A DNA stretch of 64,000 nt from an uncultured Bdellovibrionales bacterium. GTDB lineage: Bacteria > Bdellovibrionota > Bdellovibrionia > Bdellovibrionales > UBA1609. The stretch is taken from NCBI GenBank assembly GCA_938002015.1, contig CALLAU010000022.1, positions 22,870-86,869 on the forward strand, given 5' to 3'. The notes under the pieces are model-generated. The model worked only from the letters and a program-made list of their open reading frames with translations, was not told the origin of the DNA and ran no database searches. Each line of letters starts with the position of its first letter. Positions within the stretch are counted from its first letter, which is position 1. Both the position numbers and the translations under genes were made by a program. This document shows, one piece after another, positions 27,669-37,118 of the stretch.

Positions 27669-29551
27669 AAACGCTCTTAATTTCATTCATATTAGTTTTA
27701 TTAAGCACCCATGTAAATGCAAAGAGTCTTTATTCTTTTAAAACAGCCTCTAACAAAAAATGCTCAGGTAGCTTTCCTGATAGAAAATATCAAAACACTT
27801 TTGAAGACAGCATTAAACTTTACTATTTGTACTCTTGCTTTCCACTTGAAAGTATTAGAAACGTTCATCCGGCACAACAAAAATGGCTTTTCCCTGAATT
27901 AGTTAAAATACCAGTAAAAAAGAATTTAAACCTGCAGGAAAGACTTGATATTGTACTTGCACTTGACCCTTATTTAAAAAGAAAGTCTGAAAAAGAAAAA
28001 AGCCTTTTAAATATCATAAGTCTAAAAAAAGCTTTTGGAATACCTGTAAAACAGGAAATGACTAAACTCTTTAACAATTACCCAAGTCACAATTTAAACA
28101 ATGAAAGCGAAAAAGCTGCTAAAGATTATAACCGCAGAGGGCAAAATAAAAAAGCTCTACAGATTTTAAAGAAACTATTAAAAAAAGAATGGAGAAGATC
28201 TAAAAAAATATCTCTTTATAGAGAGATTGTTAAGACTCAAAAAAACATTAAACGAGATTCTGATTACCTAAGGTATTCTCAAGAACTCACAGACCTAATT
28301 TACAGACAGTTTCGCAAAAAAAGATCTCATAAAAATAGACAAATCTATCTTACAAGCGGCTTACAAAATATTCGGCGCATTTGGACTTACAGCTCAACTC
28401 AAATTGCGCTTGATAAGCTTAATGCACTTATTAAATACCACTGTAAAAGAGGTTTTGATTGCTCTGAACACTTTTGGATCAAAGGTAGAATCCTAGAAGA
28501 GAAGCTTAGGTATAGTGATGCACTATACTGGTTTTCTAGAGCTGTTACATCAACAAAACGATCACACTCTGAATATCAAAATAGGCTCTGGAACTTAGCT
28601 TGGCTAACCTATAAACATAAGGGTGCTGAACAAGCAAAAAAAGTTACTTTAAAACACATTAAAAAAATAAAAGAAAAAGATGTCGGTTCAAAAATCTATT
28701 TTTGGCTTTCAAAATGGGATCCAAAAGAATCAGCAAAATACGAAAAACTAATTAGGTTGCACCACCCGCTAAGCTTTTACTTATGGGGTAAGCTTGCTTT
28801 AAACCAAAAAATTAAGATCAAGACATACTCAAATAAGCAAATTAAGAAGATTGCTAAGAAAAATTATGAAAAAAACCTCTACACCTTATATGATCTTCAA
28901 GAAAACTCTTTAGCTAGAGCATACGTAAAGCAGGTAGAAACAAATAAGAGGACTTATGGTTTTAAAAAGAATATATCTTGGAAGAAACTTAAAGCACTTA
29001 CAGGTTTATATGCTGATTTACTCCTAGATCTAGAAGCAAAGAACATCAAACCTGAAGAAAGCCTCTTCTTCTTTTTCTCAAGAGGTTATGAAGCAGAAGT
29101 TACAGCAGCAACTAAAGCGTTTGGTATCGAGAAAAACCTTCTTTGGTCTATAATAAGACAAGAATCAAATTTTGATACTTACGCTAGAAGCTGGGCTGAT
29201 GCATTCGGCCTTACTCAGGTTCTTGCAACAAGAGCCCACGATTATTATAAGGCTGTTGAAAAAGTTGATAAGAAAGTTAATCCCTTTAATCTTTATCAGC
29301 CAGAGTTAAATACTCGAGTTGGTGCCTGGCTTATTAAAGAAAACCTTGTATTTTTTAATGGAGAGCTCCCGCTAACAATTGCCGCTTATAATGCTTCAAG
29401 AAAAAAAGTAAATGAGTGGAGAGAACGTTTTTATAAGAATGGAGACTGGCTCACCTTAATTGAAGAGATTACCTACAGAGAGACGCGAAAGTACGTAAAG
29501 CTCGTTTCACGAAACCTTGAAGTTTATAAAGAGCTTGAAAAAAATAAATAA
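27665..29551 (+). CDS. Soluble lytic murein transglycosylase
   Basis: After a signal peptide (1-19) comes a long alpha-helical superhelical region (~20-470), basic and rich in Lys/Arg, as in Slt70-type enzymes. The catalytic SLT domain is at about 485-620, with the catalytic Glu500 in IIRQESNFDTYARS, then AFGLTQVL and the NTRVGAWLI and AAYNAS blocks. It cleaves the glycan strand of peptidoglycan in the periplasm. It is translated together with the LysR regulator (4-bp overlap). In predators such enzymes act both on self wall and on prey. Confidence 0.92.
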   Translation: MKTLLISFILVLLSTHVNAKSLYSFKTASNKKCSGSFPDRKYQNTFEDSIKLYYLYSCFPLESIRNVHPAQQKWLFPELVKIPVKKNLNLQERLDIVLALDPYLKRKSEKEKSLLNIISLKKAFGIPVKQEMTKLFNNYPSHNLNNESEKAAKDYNRRGQNKKALQILKKLLKKEWRRSKKISLYREIVKTQKNIKRDSDYLRYSQELTDLIYRQFRKKRSHKNRQIYLTSGLQNIRRIWTYSSTQIALDKLNALIKYHCKRGFDCSEHFWIKGRILEEKLRYSDALYWFSRAVTSTKRSHSEYQNRLWNLAWLTYKHKGAEQAKKVTLKHIKKIKEKDVGSKIYFWLSKWDPKESAKYEKLIRLHHPLSFYLWGKLALNQKIKIKTYSNKQIKKIAKKNYEKNLYTLYDLQENSLARAYVKQVETNKRTYGFKKNISWKKLKALTGLYADLLLDLEAKNIKPEESLFFFFSRGYEAEVTAATKAFGIEKNLLWSIIRQESNFDTYARSWADAFGLTQVLATRAHDYYKAVEKVDKKVNPFNLYQPELNTRVGAWLIKENLVFFNGELPLTIAAYNASRKKVNEWRERFYKNGDWLTLIEEITYRETRKYVKLVSRNLEVYKELEKNK

Positions 29552-29886
29552 AAATCTTTAAAGAGTAAAAATTAAGAATCACTTACATTGCCTAAAAAAG
29601 TGTTGCCATATGTATGCACTTTAATTCTTAAAAAGTTAACACACTCCTTATTCTTTACCCTAAAAGCATTTCATAAAATTTATTATGTTACTTTAAATCT
29701 AGCCAAGTCCAATTAAAGTACCTCTAAAGCCAATATGTCATTTATTTTTACAAATTTTTAAACTTTCTCCTACCAATATAAGACTGTCTTAAATCAAGAA
29801 AAACTATCTATAAATTTTAACTTACCTGCAAATACATCTAGAATATTATTTAAGTAAGTACACATAGAAAGTAGCAGAGGTAGTAC
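29552..29886. other. Non-coding stretch of 335 bp
   Basis: The stretch is very AT-rich with no reading frame of note on either strand. I see no tRNA, no strong hairpin and no clear promoter. It could hold the upstream region of the following lipoprotein gene or an unmarked small RNA. Confidence 0.5.
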
Positions 29887-30318
29887 GTGAAGTTATATAA
29901 AATCATTTCAATCATAGCAGGTTTTGTTCTTATTTGTCTTTTTCAAAATTGCTCTCGAGTAACAAATGAGGTTCTCTTATTCTCAACCTCAAACCATGCA
30001 ATGGAAATTAACTCCTCTCATTCAAAATTAGAACAAAAATTAATCGTAAAAAGTAAGATAAAAGGTGAGATACTTAAAGTTGCAAGTAGTACTGATATTA
30101 ACTTTAAAACTTTTAGAGAAATTCTCTATATTATAAATGATAAAAATGGAAAACTTATAAAGCTTAAATTTAAAGACAATAACGTTCCAAAAGAACTTAA
30201 TACAGGCCAAAGAGTTCGGGTTTCTGGCAAGGAACTTAATATTGATTACTTTGAAGTTGAAAGTACTGAGCTGATCACAAGCGAGTATGAGGAAGAAAAA
30301 ACCGTATCAGCCTTATAA
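29887..30318 (+). CDS. Small lipoprotein of unknown function
   Basis: The protein is 143 residues. The N-terminal signal ends LFQNC, a lipobox, so the mature Cys is lipidated at about residue 22. The remaining ~120 residues are basic and acidic mixed, with a beta-rich 'LKFKDNNVPKELNTGQRVRVSGKEL' stretch reminiscent of an OB-type barrel. The GTG start is supported by AGAGG 8 bases upstream. It ends 7 bp before the convergent MerR gene. No family is recognised. Confidence 0.6.
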   Translation: MKLYKIISIIAGFVLICLFQNCSRVTNEVLLFSTSNHAMEINSSHSKLEQKLIVKSKIKGEILKVASSTDINFKTFREILYIINDKNGKLIKLKFKDNNVPKELNTGQRVRVSGKELNIDYFEVESTELITSEYEEEKTVSAL

Positions 30319-30325
30319 ACTTTAC

Positions 30326-30772
30326 TTAAGCTATACTTGCTTTAATTGATGAAATCTCATTCTTTAAAGATTTTAAAGAAACTAAAATCTCTTCAAAACT
30401 TCTTACTTTAACAGCTGACTTGTTTTTCCTATCTTTCTTCCACTGTCTTAAAGCTTTTCTAGCTCCAGAAATAGAAAACTTATCTACATAAAGAAATTTT
30501 CTAATAACTAAAAGTATTTCAATTTCTTGTCTTGAATACATTCTTTGGTTGTGACGAGATTTTTTTGGCTTTAAAGCATCAAACTCTGACTCCCAGTATC
30601 TTAAAACATGAGTTTTTAAACCTAAAAGCTCAGCTACTTCACCAATTTTAAAGGCCATTTTATCTGGGATAAGGCTTACTAAAACATCATGGTCTGCACC
30701 AAAATCTTTATTAAGCTTAACTGATGTTGGAGCCATAAGGTCAATCGTTTCAATAGCATCTGCACTAATCAT
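30326..30772 (-). CDS. MerR-family regulator
   Basis: The 148 residues include an N-terminal extension of ~40, then the MerR winged helix (FKIGEVAELLGLKTHVLRYWESEFDALKPKK, about 41-72) and the RMYSRQEIEILLVIRKF wing. A short C-terminal helical region follows. It lacks the cysteines of metal sensors. It is the last gene after ihfA, which it overlaps by 8 bp. The pheS-pheT-ihfA-merR order is known from many proteobacteria. The target is unknown. Confidence 0.88.
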   Translation of the reverse strand: MISADAIETIDLMAPTSVKLNKDFGADHDVLVSLIPDKMAFKIGEVAELLGLKTHVLRYWESEFDALKPKKSRHNQRMYSRQEIEILLVIRKFLYVDKFSISGARKALRQWKKDRKNKSAVKVRSFEEILVSLKSLKNEISSIKASIA

Positions 30773-31088
30773 TTAACTTCCCCTTAAGAACTTGGCTTGG
30801 TTTGAAAGTTAAAACCCTTCTTCCTGAAATTGTGATTTGATCTCCAGTTTGTGGATTTCTACCTTTTCTAGGCTTCTTGTCTTTTACAGTGAAATTTCCA
30901 AAACCTGAGATTTTTACCTTATCACCCTCAACAAGTTTTCCTTTGATCTCTTTAAACACAAGTTCCACAAGCTCACTTGCTTCTCTTTTTGAAAAACCTA
31001 TTTTTTCATAAACTTTTTCAATTAAATCAGCTTTTGTAAGTGTCTCTACTTTATTTCCATCAGTAGTTTTCTCTTCTTCTGTACTCAT
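30765..31088 (-). CDS. ihfA: Integration host factor alpha subunit
   Basis: This is an HU/IHF-fold protein of 107 residues with an acidic, charged N-terminal extension of ~18. The DNA-binding arm is KISGFGNFTVKDKKPRKGRNPQTGDQI, here shown by its start KISGFGNF and GRNPQTG. IHF bends DNA with IhfB as partner. Its position after pheT is the classical IhfA context. GGGGAAAC precedes the ATG. It is the third gene of the pheS-pheT-ihfA-merR unit, 112 bp after pheT. Confidence 0.93.
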   Translation of the reverse strand: MSTEEEKTTDGNKVETLTKADLIEKVYEKIGFSKREASELVELVFKEIKGKLVEGDKVKISGFGNFTVKDKKPRKGRNPQTGDQITISGRRVLTFKPSQVLKGKLND

Positions 31089-31200
31089 GTTTCCCCCACA
31101 TACCTTAAAGACTAAGAACTTAGATCTTTAAAGAATCTCTAATATTTTAAGCTAGATAGCTCATTTCAACAAACTCTTTTTCCCCTTAAATGCCTACAGA

Positions 31201-33603
31201 CTAAAGGCCTGATAAGGAGTCTAAAACCTTCTTTTGAAGGGCTTTAAGCTCCTCTTCAGCTAACGTCCTGTCTTCTGCTTGAAACTTAACACTTAAGGTT
31301 AGAGAAACCTCATCTTCGGCAATACCTTTGCCTGAGTATTTGTCCTTAAGTGCGTAACTTACAAACAGTTTCCCTGATGCTTTTTTAATTTTCTTAACAA
31401 CTTCATCCATTGAGTGCAGTTTTTTAACAGTTACTGAAAAATCTCTTTCAACAATCGGATGCCTTGAAAAAGCCTTATACTTAATAGGCCTTGGCTTGCC
31501 GTTAAAAAACTTATTTAAATCAATCTCAAAAAAAGCAAAATTATTTGAAACTTTTAAACCTTCAGTTTTAGCTGGATGTATAGCCGAAATAAAGCCAATC
31601 TCTTTTCCTTCAGATATTATTCTTGCCGCTAAACTTGGATGCATAAGGGAAGGAAGAAGAGCATCTTTTACTATGCTCTCAGCCCTCCACTGCCCAACTT
31701 TCCAAGAAGACATCAAGCTTTCTAAAACGCCCATTAAATCAGACAAGAGGTCTTGAGGAGCTTTATTTTTATCATCATTCCAAATACCCGCTGATAAAAC
31801 ACCTGATTCTTTAAACTCATTATTAACAAATACATGTGACTGTCCAGACTCAAATACTTTTGAAACCTTGTTCCCTAATTTAAAATTCCTTACATAATTA
31901 GAAAAAAGCTGAGGCACTAAACTTGTTCTCATAACAGCTAAGTCTTCACTTAAAGGGTTACTAATATTTATAGACTCACCTGACTTTAACCAGTTAAGAA
32001 TTTCATTTCCAAGAACAGCCTCATCTTTTGAGTGATAAAAGTTATAATGAATAGCTTCATTAAAGCCTAGGGCTATCATCTGCTCTTTTAGTTTTTTGTT
32101 TAAAGTAAATGATTTTACATCGTTTTGTGGAGAGCTTTTAACCTCTGGTAAAATCTCTGGAATAGAGCTATAACCAACAATTCTTCCAATTTCTTCAACT
32201 AAATCTTCTTTAATTTCTATATCCCACCTATAACCTGGAGGGCTTATAGTCCATTCTGTGCTTGATGAAGATATAATTTTAAAACTAAGCTCTTTAAAAA
32301 TTTCTTCAATCCTTTTTGAATCTACAGAAAAACCTAATCTATCATCAAGATATGATTTACTAACTGATATTTTAGAAGCTTCTTTCTTGTCAGGATACTC
32401 TTCAAAAGTTCTCTCCCCAAGCTCTCCACCTGCAATATCAAGTGCTAAGCTTAAAGCTTCATTTAAACAGTCATGGACTCTTGATTCATCAGTTCCTCTT
32501 GAAAACCTATAACAAGAATCTGTTTCTATACCAAAACGTCTTGAAGTTCTTCTTACACTTGATGGAACAAAGTGAGCAGCTTCTATGAAAATATTTTTTG
32601 TATTTTCATCGACTCCTGAGTTTTTACCACCAATAACACCTGCTAAAGCCACTGGCCCCTCAGGGTTTCTAATTGTGAGTTCTTCACCTGTTAACTTAAG
32701 TTCAGTACCATCAAGTGTAGTAAAACTCTCATCCTTTTTAGAATCAGAAATGATAAGTTTATTACCTTTGATTTTATCTAAATCAAAGGCGTGAAGTGGC
32801 TGACCAGAATCAAGCATAATAAAGTTTGTTATATCAACAACATTATTAATACTATTCATTCCAACAGATTCTAACCTACTCTTTAACCACTCAGGACTTT
32901 CTTGAACTTTAACTCCATACACCGCTCTTCCCATATACCTTGGGCACTGCTTAGAGTTTAAAAGCTCTAACGTAAAGTCTACATCTTTTTTTGTTCTAGA
33001 TTCATCTAAAGATTTTCTTGCTTTTAATGGGAGTTTAAAAAGACTTGATACCTCTCTTGCTAAACCTAAATGACTTAAGCAGTCTGCTCTATTTGGAGTA
33101 ACATTAATTTCAAAAATAACATCATCAAGACCTGCATGTTTTGCAAAGTCTTGGCCTACTTCAGCATCTTTATCTAGAATAAGAATGCCCTCACTCTTCT
33201 CTCCTTCTTTAGCTAAGCCAAGTTCAGCATTTGAACAAAGCATACCAAAGCTTTCAACTCCTCTAATCTTAGATTTTTTAATCTTAAAGTCTCCAGGAAG
33301 AATCGCACCAACTTTAGCAACAACAACCTTATCACCTTCTTTATGATTTTTTGCACCACAAACAATATTTAAAGTTTCTCCACCACCAACATCTAAATCG
33401 CAGTAAGTAAGTTTGTCAGCATCAGGATGCTTACCTAACTTTGTAATCTTTCCAACAACTACATGCTCTAAACCTTCTGCGCCTCTTATAACATCTTCTA
33501 CCTCTAAACCAACATCTGTTAATTTATCAGATAAAATTTCTGGCTTATCAAAGAATTCACCCGCATCAACATGATCACACAACCATTTAAGAGATAATTT
33601 CAT
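31201..33603 (-). CDS. pheT: Phenylalanine-tRNA ligase beta subunit
   Basis: This is the 800-residue beta chain of the (alpha-beta)2 enzyme. Domains are the tRNA-binding EMAP-like domain (about 40-150), the B3/B4 editing domain (about 210-370, with AAHFVPSSVRRTSRR), the B5 domain (about 395-470) and the ferredoxin-fold anticodon-binding C-terminus (about 707-799, with SRHPIVERDFSVTV). It binds and proof-reads tRNA-Phe. It starts 3 bp after the pheS stop. Confidence 0.97.
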   Translation of the reverse strand: MKLSLKWLCDHVDAGEFFDKPEILSDKLTDVGLEVEDVIRGAEGLEHVVVGKITKLGKHPDADKLTYCDLDVGGGETLNIVCGAKNHKEGDKVVVAKVGAILPGDFKIKKSKIRGVESFGMLCSNAELGLAKEGEKSEGILILDKDAEVGQDFAKHAGLDDVIFEINVTPNRADCLSHLGLAREVSSLFKLPLKARKSLDESRTKKDVDFTLELLNSKQCPRYMGRAVYGVKVQESPEWLKSRLESVGMNSINNVVDITNFIMLDSGQPLHAFDLDKIKGNKLIISDSKKDESFTTLDGTELKLTGEELTIRNPEGPVALAGVIGGKNSGVDENTKNIFIEAAHFVPSSVRRTSRRFGIETDSCYRFSRGTDESRVHDCLNEALSLALDIAGGELGERTFEEYPDKKEASKISVSKSYLDDRLGFSVDSKRIEEIFKELSFKIISSSSTEWTISPPGYRWDIEIKEDLVEEIGRIVGYSSIPEILPEVKSSPQNDVKSFTLNKKLKEQMIALGFNEAIHYNFYHSKDEAVLGNEILNWLKSGESINISNPLSEDLAVMRTSLVPQLFSNYVRNFKLGNKVSKVFESGQSHVFVNNEFKESGVLSAGIWNDDKNKAPQDLLSDLMGVLESLMSSWKVGQWRAESIVKDALLPSLMHPSLAARIISEGKEIGFISAIHPAKTEGLKVSNNFAFFEIDLNKFFNGKPRPIKYKAFSRHPIVERDFSVTVKKLHSMDEVVKKIKKASGKLFVSYALKDKYSGKGIAEDEVSLTLSVKFQAEDRTLAEEELKALQKKVLDSLSGL

Positions 33604-33606
33604 AAT

Positions 33607-34656
33607 CTAAAGTGCTCCATTAAATTGATTTGAGAAGTTTACTAAGTTTTCATTAAAAAGCCTGATATCACTTATGCCAAACTTAATCATCGCCATCCTC
33701 TCAACACCAAAACCAAAAGCTAATCCTTGCCACTTATCTGTATCAAGCCCGCAGCTTGATAAAACATTCGGGTGAACTAAACCACAGCCTCCAATTTCAA
33801 TCCACCCAGAGTTTGAACAAGTCCGGCATCCCTTACCCTTACAAATTGGGCATGTGCAATCTACTTCTGCAGAGGGCTCGGTAAAGGGAAAGTAACTTGG
33901 GCGAAACCTCGTCTTTGTTTTTTCTCCAAAAAACTCTCTTACAAAAAAACCTATTATTCCTTTTAAGTGAGCCATAGAAACTTTTTTATCAACATAAAGT
34001 CCTTCAACTTGATAAAAGTTAGGAGAATGAGAAATATCACTATCACAACGAAACACACTCCCTGGAGCTAATATTCTAAGAGGGGGGGGTTCAGTCTCCA
34101 TTGTTCTGATTTGAATTGGAGAGGTGTGTGTTCTTAAAACATGGTCCTTTCCAATATAAAAAGTATCTTGCATGTCACGAGCAGGGTGATCTTTAGGGAA
34201 ATTAAGTTTTGAGAAATTCTTCTCATCTGACTCAATATGAGGACCTGTTCTTACAGCAAAGCCTAGTCTTGATAAGATTGAAATCATTTCTTCAATCACT
34301 AAACCAATCGGGTGACGACTCCCTATCTGAGCTTCACTACTACCAGGGAATGAGAAATTAAAGAAATCCCCTTCGATTTTCTTATTAAGCTCAGCTGTTT
34401 CAAGGTTGCTTAAAATTTGAGAGTAAGCTTCTTCAAGCTCTTTCTTTTTTTCATTCACAAGCTTTCCAGCAGCAGGTCTTTCTTCTTTAGAAAGCTTACC
34501 TAGACCTTTTAAGATCTCCGTAAACTTTCCACTTTTACCAAGGTATTTAACCTTAGCATCGTAAAGAGATTTTGAGTTAGTAGCAGCTTTAAAACTGCCT
34601 AAAGCGTCTTCAACTAATTGATCAAGTTGTTCTGATAACATGCTAATAATACTCAT
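33607..34656 (-). CDS. pheS: Phenylalanine-tRNA ligase alpha subunit
   Basis: This is the class II catalytic alpha subunit of 349 residues. The N-terminal coiled coil (about 1-90) is followed by the catalytic core with '[14 protein letters not shown]', '[12 protein letters not shown]'-type and '[16 protein letters not shown]' blocks. The insert [14 protein letters not shown] with four cysteines resembles the zinc-like insert of some bacterial PheS proteins. The motif [10 protein letters not shown] forms the active site. Two ATG codons lie near the start (34656 and 34641) with no clear ribosome site, so the exact start is uncertain. Confidence 0.96.
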   Translation of the reverse strand: MSIISMLSEQLDQLVEDALGSFKAATNSKSLYDAKVKYLGKSGKFTEILKGLGKLSKEERPAAGKLVNEKKKELEEAYSQILSNLETAELNKKIEGDFFNFSFPGSSEAQIGSRHPIGLVIEEMISILSRLGFAVRTGPHIESDEKNFSKLNFPKDHPARDMQDTFYIGKDHVLRTHTSPIQIRTMETEPPPLRILAPGSVFRCDSDISHSPNFYQVEGLYVDKKVSMAHLKGIIGFFVREFFGEKTKTRFRPSYFPFTEPSAEVDCTCPICKGKGCRTCSNSGWIEIGGCGLVHPNVLSSCGLDTDKWQGLAFGFGVERMAMIKFGISDIRLFNENLVNFSNQFNGAL

Positions 34657-34742
34657 GTATTTTTATAATCATTGCAACCTTCAACTCAACTATTTAACTT
34701 GTTTTTTTACGACTAAAAAAGACAACCACAGCTTGAGTAAAG

Positions 34743-34770
34743 AAAAAAGTCGCCTCTTATAGAGAGGTCA
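34743..34770 (-). terminator. Likely terminator of the membrane protein gene
   Basis: On the minus strand CCTCT and AGAGG (5 bp) enclose CTATA, followed by CGAC and six T residues. It is 30-55 bp after the stop of the upstream minus-strand gene. The stem is short, so the call is moderate. Confidence 0.5.
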
Positions 34771-34799
34771 AAAACAAACTGCCCGCTTTAAGAGCTTTC

Positions 34800-35591
34800 T
34801 TAATCTTCAAAGTAGTCTTTTAACTGCTCAAAATTTACCTCATAAGCACCTTCAAGCATAGGTAGTTTATCGACATACACACTAAAGTTTTTAGCTTCAA
34901 CACCACCTTTACTTAACACAAGCTGGAAATTTTTAGACTCAATTTCACCAGCCTTAGGCTTGTACATACCAGTATTACTAAAACTAAAAGCACTTACATA
35001 AGCCCCCTTAATATACCCTGATCTATAAATCGTAGAATCTTCGCCTTTTTTAGACATATAAAGCCACATTTTCACACCCGGCTCTTTTCCCTCAGCTCCT
35101 GAATCTAAAATATCTCTATTGCCGAAGCCATCTACTACTTTTGATAAGGGATACTGAAGCGCCACCATAAAAACCTGCTTCTCCTGAGTCTCAACAATAT
35201 TTCTTACAAGATAAAACTCTGGTTTTTCATCAATATCTTCCTTTGGCAGTAAATCGAGAAACCTTTGACTTGCACTTTTATTTTTCTCTACTTCAGATTT
35301 ATTAAAAGCTCTGTTCTTAAGCTTATAAGACAGTGAAAAGCATGTGAAAAGCAAAATAACTATAAAAGGAATGAAAACTATAAACTTTGTATTATCAAAA
35401 TCAGGAAGAAACTTTGGAACCATAAATGCAATAAATAGCAATATTTGTGGGGAAAATATGAGAAATGTTAAGAGATTACGCTCTAAACTGTTAGAATCTC
35501 TGTAGGCTGTCCCTGAGAATACAAACATTAAGAGTGCAGGGATAGTGTATAAAACTATTAATACCATTGTCACATTTTTTAAAACCAGCAC
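34800..35591 (-). CDS. Membrane protein of unknown function
   Basis: Three hydrophobic segments (about 8-28, 41-60 and 68-88) are followed by a soluble domain of ~170 residues with strands and Gly/Asp turns. There are no recognised motifs. It is monocistronic: 143 bp separate it from pheS and 233 bp from the divergent RNA methyltransferase. The design (three helices plus a beta-rich domain) is similar to the protein at 54972-55862, without clear residue identity. Confidence 0.6.
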   Translation of the reverse strand: MLVLKNVTMVLIVLYTIPALLMFVFSGTAYRDSNSLERNLLTFLIFSPQILLFIAFMVPKFLPDFDNTKFIVFIPFIVILLFTCFSLSYKLKNRAFNKSEVEKNKSASQRFLDLLPKEDIDEKPEFYLVRNIVETQEKQVFMVALQYPLSKVVDGFGNRDILDSGAEGKEPGVKMWLYMSKKGEDSTIYRSGYIKGAYVSAFSFSNTGMYKPKAGEIESKNFQLVLSKGGVEAKNFSVYVDKLPMLEGAYEVNFEQLKDYFED

Positions 35592-35824
35592 AACAAACCT
35601 CCATTAATACAATTAGCTTAGAAATACTCAGTAGACTTTAACAACAACCAAGGAAAAAAACTAAATAACATATGAACTCATTTTATTAAGCACAAACATT
35701 TGAGTCAAATTTTCAATCTCTTACTAGCCTAAACCCACCACAATCTCTTTAAATAAAGGGAAGAATGCAAGCAGCTAACACTTTAAAGACCAAGTTTTAT
35801 GTTATATTCTCCTAAATAACTTAT

Positions 35825-36505
35825 ATGATTGAAAGCAGCGATAATAAAACATTTAAAATGCTCAAGAGCCTCCTCTCCTCTAAAGGTATAAAAAAAGAGA
35901 GCAAGTGTATTGTTTCTGGAGTTAAAATCACTCCTGAATTAGATGGAGAGTCCATTTACTACCAAAATGAACCCGATATACTTTTATCAAAAGCTTTATT
36001 TAAAGAACTTGATATTCACGGCACTAATGCTCCTATACTTCTTAAAAACACATTTAACATACCAAATTTTATTGAATCGCAAGAACCTGAAGGTATTGAA
36101 GTTCTCATTCCTGCTGGAGACCCAAAAAATCTCGGCGCACTTATAAGAACCTCATTAGCTTTTAATGCTTCAAAAATTATCTTACTTAAAGAAGCTGCGA
36201 GCCCATTCCTACCAGAAGTCATTAAAACTTCTGCAGGTGCTGTTTTTAAGTCCCCTCTTTTTAACGGACCTTCACTAAAAGACCTGAAAGCATCAAGTTT
36301 CTTATATACACTAGACAGGCAAGGAGAGCCGCTAGCTTCTTTTAAGGCTAATAATTTAAGACTATTACTAGGAGAAGAAGGAGGAAACATCCCACCCCAT
36401 TTGCTAAAAAACTCTCTTTCGATTCAAATATCTTCTAAAGTCGAGTCTTTAAACGTGAACTCAGCGCTCTCAATAGCCCTGTACACAATAAGTAAAAACA
36501 GCTAG
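35825..36505 (+). CDS. SpoU-family RNA 2'-O-methyltransferase
   Basis: The SPOUT fold with deep trefoil knot is indicated by three motifs: DPKNLGALIRTSLAF (motif 1), LLLGEEGGNIP (motif 2) and VESLNVNSALSIALY (motif 3). The ~100 residues before them form a substrate-binding part. It methylates ribose of a tRNA or rRNA nucleotide using SAM. The family is clear; the target RNA is not. It is 226 residues, near the usual size. It lies 18 bp before the AlkB-like gene, so both may be expressed together. Confidence 0.9.
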   Translation: MIESSDNKTFKMLKSLLSSKGIKKESKCIVSGVKITPELDGESIYYQNEPDILLSKALFKELDIHGTNAPILLKNTFNIPNFIESQEPEGIEVLIPAGDPKNLGALIRTSLAFNASKIILLKEAASPFLPEVIKTSAGAVFKSPLFNGPSLKDLKASSFLYTLDRQGEPLASFKANNLRLLLGEEGGNIPPHLLKNSLSIQISSKVESLNVNSALSIALYTISKNS

Positions 36506-36523
36506 AGCTAAGGCAATGAGTTA

Positions 36524-37108
36524 GTGAAAAATATTCTACCCTATGATGGAGAGGTTATTTACTACGGCAAGGTTTTCTCACAAAAAAAATCTGATTCCTT
36601 ATACGAAAGTCTTCTAAAGAATATTATATGGGAGCATGATCAAGCAGTCATTTTTGGCAAAAAACATATTACAAAACGAAAAGTCGCTTGGTACGCTTCA
36701 AAAGAGTACTCCTACACTTATTCAAGGGTTACTAAGACGGCCCGCTTATGGACGCCTGAGTTAAAGACATTAAAGTCAAAACTTAAAAAACTTACTAGTG
36801 AAGACTTTAACTCCTGCTTACTTAATCTCTACCACAGTGGTGATGAGGGGATGGCTTGGCATAGTGATGGCGAAAAGGAACTTAAAAAACATGGCGCTAT
36901 AGCTTCTTTAAGTTTTGGCGCAGAAAGAAGATTTTTATTTAAAAATAAAAAGACTAAAGAGAAAATTGAAATTTTATTAGAACATGGAAGCTTACTGATA
37001 ATGACAGGATTAACTCAAGAAAACTGGCTCCATAGACTACCACCAACAAAGAAGGTTAAAGACCCAAGAGTTAACTTAACTTTTAGGATCATGGATCAAA
37101 AGCTCTAG
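36524..37108 (+). CDS. AlkB-like 2-oxoglutarate/Fe(II) dioxygenase
   Basis: This is a double-stranded beta-helix oxygenase of 194 residues. Iron ligands are His and Asp in MAWHSDGE and the distal His in NWLHRLPP. The two arginines that bind 2-oxoglutarate are in RVNLTFR. It probably reverses alkyl damage in DNA or RNA, most like the ABH2/ABH3 group by size. GTG is the start, with AAGG upstream. It follows the SpoU methyltransferase by 18 bp, a sensible nucleic-acid pairing but unproven. Confidence 0.88.
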   Translation: MKNILPYDGEVIYYGKVFSQKKSDSLYESLLKNIIWEHDQAVIFGKKHITKRKVAWYASKEYSYTYSRVTKTARLWTPELKTLKSKLKKLTSEDFNSCLLNLYHSGDEGMAWHSDGEKELKKHGAIASLSFGAERRFLFKNKKTKEKIEILLEHGSLLIMTGLTQENWLHRLPPTKKVKDPRVNLTFRIMDQKL

Positions 37109-37118
37109 TAAGCACTCA

